Shown piece after piece: positions 42,155-48,769 of a stretch of 51,859 nucleotides of DNA. Below the pieces are notes generated by a model. The model saw only the letters and a list, made by a program, of their open reading frames with translations, was not told the origin of the DNA and did no database searches. A program made the translations under genes and the position numbers. Numbering within the stretch: the stretch's first letter is position 1; each line of letters starts with the position of its first letter. Source of the stretch: Brachyspira sp. CAG:484. Its GTDB lineage: Bacteria > Cyanobacteriota > Vampirovibrionia > Gastranaerophilales > Gastranaerophilaceae. The stretch is from contig HF989688.1 in NCBI GenBank assembly GCA_000431315.1, forward strand, positions 1 to 51,859, read 5' to 3'.

Positions 42155-44968
42155 TTATTCTTTATTATACTCATATTGTTTTACTAAATATTCAAATGTC
42201 ATATTTTCTTGAACCGAATCATGTGGTAATAAAATATATTTCCAAACTTTACCACCATTTTTAAGATTATATTTTGTAGCATTTTTACAATAAATAAGTG
42301 CTGCTTTAGCTTTTTCTAGCACATCAGAGTCATTCATTGCATTAGCTTTTTTGGTTTCAATTAAATAAATTATATTTTCTGTTTCAACAACAAAATCAGG
42401 TTCATATCTATGAGGGTTACAACCATCAAACCAAAAAATATTAAACTGGTTAGCTGCAGGTTTTAGCCATTTTAATACATCTGACTGTTTTTCCAAAATA
42501 ATAGAGAATACCTTTTCCGTATTAGAATCAAATTGATAAACTTCATGACAAGCTTTTTTGAAATTAGTGAATAACATTGATTTAATTTTTGATTTGTCAG
42601 TAACATTATCTCTATAATCATACAATTGCTGTCCTTGTATTTGTGTATAGTGGTGAGGTTCAATTCTGACAAACGGATAAACTTTAGGCTCATCATATAC
42701 TGTTTCACCTTTACAAAAATGGCTCATAAGTTGAGGTTTGATATAATTAAAAATTTCATTTATTTTGGAAGGTATTAAATTTTCAATATCTTTCTCTTCG
42801 GGAATATAAGAGTGATAATAATCTATAACTTGATTTGCTATATCAAATAGAATTATCTTATCTTTGTCATAATTTACTTCAGGTATGTCAATCAATTTGG
42901 ATACAATTTGATTAGGCAATGGCTGTTTTTGGGAATATAAGTTCGTTGCAGAGATAGAATCTTGTTCTCCGGATACAAGATTTTCTCTTAACAATTTTGC
43001 CTCTGTAGGAGAAAATTTTATAGCATTACTTGAAAAATCAACTTTAAATGGATTAAAGTGAGTTTCAGTAGTTCCGACAGGTTGAACAATAATTTTAGGA
43101 ATATTAATGGTTAATTGCCGGAATTCATTTTTGATTTTTTCAAATTCTTCATTACTTAATATTTGTTCTTCTTTTATTTGTTCAATTTGTTGTTCTTGCA
43201 ATAGGCTTTGTTGAATTATTGTTTTTTCAACATTTTCATTATTGTCAAAAAATGTTCCTATTTTTTGTCCTTCTGAAATCCTTTGAATTTTTTGTTTGTA
43301 CATTTCAGAAATAACTTGTTCCTTTGTCATTTGATTTATATTCAAGCCCTGTTTGCTTAATGATAGAAATGCGTTTTGTGCGCTTACTTTTCTATCTAAT
43401 TTTTTCTTTGCTTCTTCTTTTTCATAGGTATCAAGAATCTGCTCTATTTGCTTTTCTTCTTCTTGCAATTTTTGTTCAAGAATAGAATTGGTCGTAATAA
43501 TAATTTTTCTTTGATTTAATTGTTCTTGAACTTCCTCATCATCAATATTGATATCAATAAAGTTTTCTTTATTAATAATAGAATCTTCTTCTCTAGCAGC
43601 GTTTATAATTTCCTGAAATTTTTTATGAACAACAACAGTCAGCATATCAACTTTTTTATTTCCGGTTCTTTGACCGTAAGGAAGTCTTAAACCTCTTCCG
43701 AGAGTTTGCTCACCTAATGTTGTTGAATCGAATTTTCGCAAAGGTACAATTGTGTATAGGTTATTTACATCCCAGCCTTCTTTTAGTTTATCAACATGGA
43801 TAACTATTTCAATTTTGTTTTCAGGTTTTTCAAGACTAATTAGTTGAGCCTCTGCGATAGTACTTTCTGCTCCGGAGAGATTAGAATGATATACCATAAC
43901 TTTATTTTTGTATGTTCCGTTAAAAAATTCATCAGATGTTATGTATTGATAAATTCTGTCTGCATGAGGGGTATCTTTTGCAATAACTAAAACAAATGGT
44001 TTTACTAACGGTTTGTTATTTTCCAGAGCATACATCTCCAGATGATATTTTGTATCTTCATGAAAGCTAACACCATCTCGCAGTTTTAGTTTATCCATTT
44101 CTTCTTCCGGAAGTTTTAGTTTATCAAAATCTGTATTTTCTCTTGTTGCAACGGCAGGTTGTTTGCAATAACCATCTCTTAATGCTTTTGCTAATGAATA
44201 TTCATAAACAACATTTTTGAACTTCTTTGTTGAAGAACCGGTTTCGGTTTGTGGTGTTGCCGTTACTTCAATTCCCAGTACCGGATTAAGCTCTCCAATA
44301 GCTCTCATCGCTGCATTTGCTCTGTAGTGATGAGATTCATCCATTAACATAACAAGGTCTGGCAAGTTTTTAAGATAATCAAAATATGATTCACCAAGAT
44401 ATTCCGATAATCTTCTTACTCTTGGCATACTGATTCCATCAGATCCCTTTTCGTTTCTGTTGATTTTATCAATATTAAAAATATTTATTTTTACGATATC
44501 ATTAAAAAGATTGTTGCTCTGAATTTTATTATATGTCTCACCTGTTACAACAAATGGCGACTTTTGAGCGAATACGGATATTCCTTTGAATACATATTTA
44601 GGATTAGACGGATTTGAAAAATCATCAATTAACTTTTTATATACAGTTGTTCTCGGTGCAAGAATTAAGAAATTTTTAATTCCTTTTTCAAGATATAAAT
44701 ATGTAACAAAAGCACCCATCAAACGAGTTTTACCTACTCCTGTAGCAAGTGCAAAACAAATATTAGGAAAATCTCTTTCAAAATCGGAAAATCTTTGAAC
44801 CTCTTCAAACTTTTTGCCGAGTTCTTTAATTTTTGCTTTTGCTTCTTTAATGTCAGTGTCTTTTTTTAGTTCCAAGGTATTCGCAATTTCAGAAAGTATT
44901 TCCAAGCTTTCTGCCTGTGGTGGTCTTAAACTTAGTCTACATCTTATTTCATTTGCTGTTTTGTTCAT
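42155..44968 (-). CDS. Type III restriction enzyme Res subunit (SF2 helicase-nuclease)
   Basis: A 937-residue ATP-dependent endonuclease subunit. The SF2 helicase core has Walker A ALATGVGKTRLMGAF near residue 75, the DEAD-like box MDESHHYR, VTATPQTE (motif III) and the motif VI region LGQTLGRGLRLPYG-like EQTLGRGLRLPYGQR. A long coiled-coil insertion follows (about 500-640). The C-terminal PD-(D/E)XK nuclease is visible as RYEPDFVVETENIIYLIETKKA (in two parts; Asp, Glu and Lys all present). It needs Mod for site recognition. It starts six bases after GGAG, overlapping the membrane coiled-coil gene by 20 nt. Confidence 0.92.
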   Translation of the reverse strand: MNKTANEIRCRLSLRPPQAESLEILSEIANTLELKKDTDIKEAKAKIKELGKKFEEVQRFSDFERDFPNICFALATGVGKTRLMGAFVTYLYLEKGIKNFLILAPRTTVYKKLIDDFSNPSNPKYVFKGISVFAQKSPFVVTGETYNKIQSNNLFNDIVKINIFNIDKINRNEKGSDGISMPRVRRLSEYLGESYFDYLKNLPDLVMLMDESHHYRANAAMRAIGELNPVLGIEVTATPQTETGSSTKKFKNVVYEYSLAKALRDGYCKQPAVATRENTDFDKLKLPEEEMDKLKLRDGVSFHEDTKYHLEMYALENNKPLVKPFVLVIAKDTPHADRIYQYITSDEFFNGTYKNKVMVYHSNLSGAESTIAEAQLISLEKPENKIEIVIHVDKLKEGWDVNNLYTIVPLRKFDSTTLGEQTLGRGLRLPYGQRTGNKKVDMLTVVVHKKFQEIINAAREEDSIINKENFIDINIDDEEVQEQLNQRKIIITTNSILEQKLQEEEKQIEQILDTYEKEEAKKKLDRKVSAQNAFLSLSKQGLNINQMTKEQVISEMYKQKIQRISEGQKIGTFFDNNENVEKTIIQQSLLQEQQIEQIKEEQILSNEEFEKIKNEFRQLTINIPKIIVQPVGTTETHFNPFKVDFSSNAIKFSPTEAKLLRENLVSGEQDSISATNLYSQKQPLPNQIVSKLIDIPEVNYDKDKIILFDIANQVIDYYHSYIPEEKDIENLIPSKINEIFNYIKPQLMSHFCKGETVYDEPKVYPFVRIEPHHYTQIQGQQLYDYRDNVTDKSKIKSMLFTNFKKACHEVYQFDSNTEKVFSIILEKQSDVLKWLKPAANQFNIFWFDGCNPHRYEPDFVVETENIIYLIETKKANAMNDSDVLEKAKAALIYCKNATKYNLKNGGKVWKYILLPHDSVQENMTFEYLVKQYEYNKE

Positions 44969-46247
44969 TTACATCTCCAAGATTAATATTTAAGTTACAT
45001 TTTTTTGCAAATGTGTTAAGTATTTTAGCAATTTCTTTTGGTATTAATATACAATCGTTTGAAGTATTTGTATTAGAGAATTGTTTGTCAAAGAAAACTT
45101 TTGTTAATTCAAGTTTAACTTTGTCTTTATTAATCTCTTTTTCATCACAACTTGTATTTTCCAAAATCATATTTTCCATAAAGGGTTCTAAAGCTGCTGT
45201 TTTAACTTCAAAATCTCTTAATTGAAATTCTCTATCTCTATGCCGTTTAGATATATTTGAACAGTAAAATGCAGGAACTAAAAAGATTGTTGAGCCTAAA
45301 ATTTTATACATAAAATGAAGATAATTAAATTTACCTTGAATTAAGTCAATAACTGTTGTGACAGAAAGTACAAAAACGACAATTAACATTATTCCGAGTG
45401 TAACATACATCATTACATCTGCTGTTAATTTTGCTTTATTTGCATAATTTTGGGAATTTCCTGAAATTGCTGCTTGACCTATAATGCCCCATAATTTTTC
45501 AATTTCATCTCTTCTTTGCTCAAGATGAGAAAGGATATTATCCGCAGTATTTTTTTGTTCCGCTAGTAAAGCATCTATCTTACTATTATATTCATTTTCT
45601 TTACTGTTAAATCTTTCTTCAAAATCAGCAGAATTTTCATCGAAAGTTGTTTGAAAAATTTCAATTAAGTTATTCAATTTCTTTTGCTGATCTTGTATTT
45701 CTTTTTCAAAATTCTCAACTTGAGTTTTTAAATTATTATTTTGTATTCGCAAAGAATCTATTTCTTCTTGCATATCTTTTTTTTGGGCTTCCCAATTTGC
45801 AAATTGTTCTTCTTGCCTGGTTTGAAAATTAGTAACTTCTAAATTTACTTTTTTTTCAATCTTATCTTGCTTTATTAAAAAGCCTTGAATTAAAGAATTA
45901 AAACTTTCTTTGATTTCACTTTTCTTTTCTATAGTTGGGATTCTCTTATACCAATCCATCACATTATGATATTGGCTTGGGTAACCATTTATATTAAGTA
46001 AAATACCCGTTGACAAATTTGAAATTGAAGTGTTTAAATTATCCAAAACAGATTGACTTACCATAGGCAACGCCCTTGAAGACAAATTTGTTTGAATTAT
46101 AATTAATAATTGCTGATATGCCAACAAGGACTCTTTTTGTTGTTCATTATATGAATCATCCTTTAATGCATTATTTATGAAATCTATTTTATTAGCTAGC
46201 GTTTGAAATAAAGGATGGTTTTCATATTGTTCATATAAATTATTCAT
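44949..46247 (-). CDS. Membrane-anchored coiled-coil protein inside the type III R-M operon
   Basis: I do not recognise this 432-residue protein. Residues 1-120 are helical, residues 125-250 form a long coiled coil (EEQFANWEAQKKDMQEEIDS, ENFEKEIQDQQKKLNNL), then two membrane helices at about 279-301 and 312-330. A cytoplasmic C-terminal domain of 100 residues follows, starting with the very basic SKRHRDREF. With the N terminus in the cytoplasm, both soluble parts would face DNA. The ATG directly abuts the mod stop, with GGAGG inside the mod end, and its 3' end overlaps res by 20 nt. Mod and res are normally adjacent, so a gene between them is unusual and should be functionally tied to them. 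Confidence 0.75.
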   Translation of the reverse strand: MNNLYEQYENHPLFQTLANKIDFINNALKDDSYNEQQKESLLAYQQLLIIIQTNLSSRALPMVSQSVLDNLNTSISNLSTGILLNINGYPSQYHNVMDWYKRIPTIEKKSEIKESFNSLIQGFLIKQDKIEKKVNLEVTNFQTRQEEQFANWEAQKKDMQEEIDSLRIQNNNLKTQVENFEKEIQDQQKKLNNLIEIFQTTFDENSADFEERFNSKENEYNSKIDALLAEQKNTADNILSHLEQRRDEIEKLWGIIGQAAISGNSQNYANKAKLTADVMMYVTLGIMLIVVFVLSVTTVIDLIQGKFNYLHFMYKILGSTIFLVPAFYCSNISKRHRDREFQLRDFEVKTAALEPFMENMILENTSCDEKEINKDKVKLELTKVFFDKQFSNTNTSNDCILIPKEIAKILNTFAKKCNLNINLGDVNEQNSK

Positions 46248-47968
46248 CTATTCATCCTCCTCCATATCATTATCTTCGGTATCTCGAGGTTCTTCTTCTG
46301 TTACATTTAAGTTATATTCAAGTTTTCCGAATTCGCAGCGTTTTAGGAGTGATTGCGGTATTTTCTTAACTGTTATATTAGAAAATTTATCAATACAGTT
46401 TTCTTCATAGTGAGTTGTGCATATTAAAAGACTTTCATCATCTTTTAATTCGTGTTGAATTTTATTTAATAATTCAGCTGTTATAAATTGTGTTGTTGTA
46501 AAGATAAAATCTTTTTCTGTTGAATACCCTTGTTTGTATGGGTTATTACCGTCAGGAGAATATTTATAACCCTCGTTTTTAGCCATTGCTTCCGCAAGCA
46601 TTTCTGCATCATATTTAGGTTCGATTATCCATTCTCCGAATTCATCTTTTTTGAGTAATGACGGAGCAAGTTCATAAAATTTGTAACCGCCGCCGCCCTG
46701 CCAATTTACCGCTTTAGAAATTCCTCCCTGATCTGTCCCGTCAACAACTCTTTGCAACCTTGGTTCACAATGTGTATAACAATGGTCTCCTAATTCTATA
46801 CCTATCCACTTTCTACCCATTTTATGTGCAACAGCTGCCGTTGTACCCGACCCCAGGAAGGAATCAAGAACCAAGTCTCCTTCTTCTGTGACAGAAGTAA
46901 TTATTTTTTTCATTAACAATTCAGGTTTTTTACTATTTTCAAAAAGGACTCCTCCTTCTTGTGCTACTGCTCCCGTTGTCTTTATATCAGTCCAAAAATC
47001 ACCCGGATTTTGCAATAAATTCTCATCGGCAAATATTATTTGTACTCTTGGCTGCTTAGAATCTCTATCAAAATTTTCTTTATATAAATAAATTAAGCCT
47101 GTACTAGATAAAACAGCTGCAACTTCTTGATTTTTCCGACATTGTGATTTGGCTAGACGGCATACACTACTAGAGCCAACAGCCTGTATTATTCGATATG
47201 CATTTTTAAATTTCCAGTCATTTTGTTCATTTTTAGATATTTTATTCCTTTCAAAGAAACTTGTAAAAGATTCTATTTTTGCAACTTTTAAAATGCTTTC
47301 ACATATTAAAACATCTTCTTGCGATGCACATTCTTTTTTTAATAGATTTTTAATTTAAAAATTTCTTCATCAGAAATATTTACTAATATGTGCTTATATT
47401 CGTCATTCCACTTTTCAAGCGGCACTAAATCTGGTTTTAAAATTGGCATAGTATTTTTTTTGAATAACAAAATATATTCTTTTAATTTTGGAAGACGTTT
47501 GTCTGCATGTGCCATTTTGACACCAGATGCTTCAGACATTTTAACTGCAATACAATTTACAAAATTATGTCTTCCAAAGATTTCATCCATTAAAATTTTC
47601 AGATATGCTTGTTCATTGTCATCAATTTGTACAAAAATGCATCCCTCGTCAGATAAAAGATTTTTTAAAATTTCCAGCCTTGCTTTCATTAGTGATAGCC
47701 AAGTGGAATGCTCAATATTATCATCATAATGTTCAAAAACTGAACCGGTATTATAAGGAGGATCTATATAAATGCATTTAATTTTACCGGAATAGTCTTG
47801 TTCAAGGGCTTTGAGAGCAAGCAGGTTGTCACCATGGATAAGCATATTTTCAGTGTTTGTATCACCGTAATTTTTTTCAGGAACTTCAACCAAAATTCTC
47901 GGCTCAAGGTTTATTTCCCTATCCTTTCCTATCCAAGTTAATTCCAGTTTTTGCTTTTTATTATTCAT
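46248..47968 (-). pseudogene. Type III DNA methyltransferase Mod, broken by a one-base frameshift
   Basis: A beta-class adenine methyltransferase. The start is ATG 47968 (MNNKKQKLEL), eight bases after AAGGA. The first part (47339-47968) has IHGDNLLALKAL and motif IV CIYIDPPYNTG, and stops at 47339. The other frame is open from 47354 down to 46248 without a stop and holds the target-recognition part and motif I LDSFLGSGTTAAVAHKMGRKW. One extra A in the A5 run (T5 on plus, 47347-47351) would join them into an uninterrupted protein of about 574 residues (FKLKNLLKKECASQEDV across the joint). The damage is a single indel, so it may be recent, a phase-OFF state or a sequencing error. Res and all neighbours are intact. 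Confidence 0.85.
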
Positions 47969-47999
47969 TCTTACCATCCTTATTGGTTCTTAATAGTTT

Positions 48000-48182
48000 T
48001 TATTGTTTCTCTGTATTCAGCGATTGTGGAGGAGGTGTAGGTTGAGATGTTTTAGGAGGATTATATCCTCTTTGCTCGACATTTAATTGTACTGAATTAG
48101 GCAGATTAAAACCTTCATTCCTACTGTCTTTTTGTAATGATATTGGTGGATTTAAACCATTATTTACTTTATAAAATTTCAT
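48000..48182 (-). CDS. Tiny proline-rich repeat protein, 60 aa
   Basis: The start is ATG 48182 (MKFYKVNNGLNPP), six bases after AAGGA; an upstream in-frame extension of 20 residues would run through the end of the previous small gene and lacks a signal. The protein contains three copies of a ten-residue repeat with exact 15-residue spacing: GLNPPISLQK (9-18), GFNLPNSVQL (24-33) and GYNPPKTSQP (39-48), followed by TPPPQSLN. It has no signal peptide, TM segment or cysteine and is likely unstructured. It lies 10 nt downstream of a 39 aa gene with the same repeat and 31 nt upstream of mod. Not recognised; the repeat suggests a multivalent peptide ligand. Confidence 0.7.
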   Translation of the reverse strand: MKFYKVNNGLNPPISLQKDSRNEGFNLPNSVQLNVEQRGYNPPKTSQPTPPPQSLNTEKQ

Positions 48183-48192
48183 AATATTTCCT

Positions 48193-48312
48193 TTATTTTT
48201 TAGGTTTACTTGGTTGTGTTGTTTTTGGAGGATTTGCTCCACCTTTTACTGCTTTATTAGGTTGTGTTGTTTTAGGTGGCGTAAAGCCATCTTGTCCATA
48301 TGATTTACTCAT
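48193..48312 (-). CDS. Tiny proline-rich repeat protein, 39 aa
   Basis: This gene is easily missed because of its size. ATG 48312 overlaps the end of the 154 aa membrane-protein gene by 8 nt (ATGAGTAA), and the stop is at 48193-48195. The protein reads MSKSYGQDGFTPPKTTQP, then NKAVKGGANPPKTTQP, then SKPKK. It has two copies of the ten-residue repeat (GFTPPKTTQP at 9-18 and GANPPKTTQP at 25-34). The first repeat starts at residue 9, as in the 60 aa neighbour. It is basic, without hydrophobic segments. The DNA of the two repeats differs at several silent sites, which supports selection on the peptide. The stop overlaps the RBS of the 60 aa gene. Confidence 0.72.
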   Translation of the reverse strand: MSKSYGQDGFTPPKTTQPNKAVKGGANPPKTTQPSKPKK

Positions 48313-48769
48313 TATTACCTTCTTTCTTCATATAATATTCAAAATCTTTTGTTTTTATTGTTTGTTCATATTTTACGTCATTATTTTTTATTTGTATCTG
48401 AATATTTTGATTGTGATTATTTAAAATAGAAATACCTGCTAATATAACTGAAAGTATAAATGTTATTAAAAATATATTATTTATAATTTCAGACCACTTA
48501 AACCATACGTTTCCATTTTCAGGGTGTTTTTCATCTAACCCTCTATCACAACCTTCTTTGGATATTCTTGCTGAAATTAGTTGTAATAAAAGAGTAGTTA
48601 CAAAGCCCCATATTGCAATATGATACAAGGTTGTATGATGGATTTTATCACTATATCCTAGTAAAAAAGTTGTAGCTCCAGCTGAAACTGTAAAAATAGC
48701 TTTTTCTATAAAACTATTATTGTCAGTGTAATATTTAATTAATAATTCGCTGTATTCTTTTCTGTTCAT
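48305..48769 (-). CDS. Small membrane protein (three TM helices) of the eight-gene operon
   Basis: A 154-residue integral membrane protein with helices at about 20-38 (IEKAIFTVSAGATTFLLGY), 48-66 (YHIAIWGFVTTLLLQLISA) and 93-115 (IINNIFLITFILSVILAGISIL). A short loop between TM2 and TM3 is charged (ARISKEGCDRGLDEKHPENG), and the hydrophilic C-terminal tail is about 35 residues. No family is recognised; it superficially resembles small TM effectors in defence systems. The ATG overlaps the helicase stop by one base (TAATG), and its stop lies inside the start of the 39 aa gene, so helicase, TM protein and peptides are translationally chained. Confidence 0.7.
   Translation of the reverse strand: MNRKEYSELLIKYYTDNNSFIEKAIFTVSAGATTFLLGYSDKIHHTTLYHIAIWGFVTTLLLQLISARISKEGCDRGLDEKHPENGNVWFKWSEIINNIFLITFILSVILAGISILNNHNQNIQIQIKNNDVKYEQTIKTKDFEYYMKKEGNNE

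Noticed and set aside
47334..47340. A7 run (T7 on plus) as the cause of the mod frameshift
   Set aside because: The in-frame TAA is formed by the first two A of this run together with the preceding T, so changing its length does not remove the stop. The five-A run upstream (47347-47351) is the position that restores the frame.
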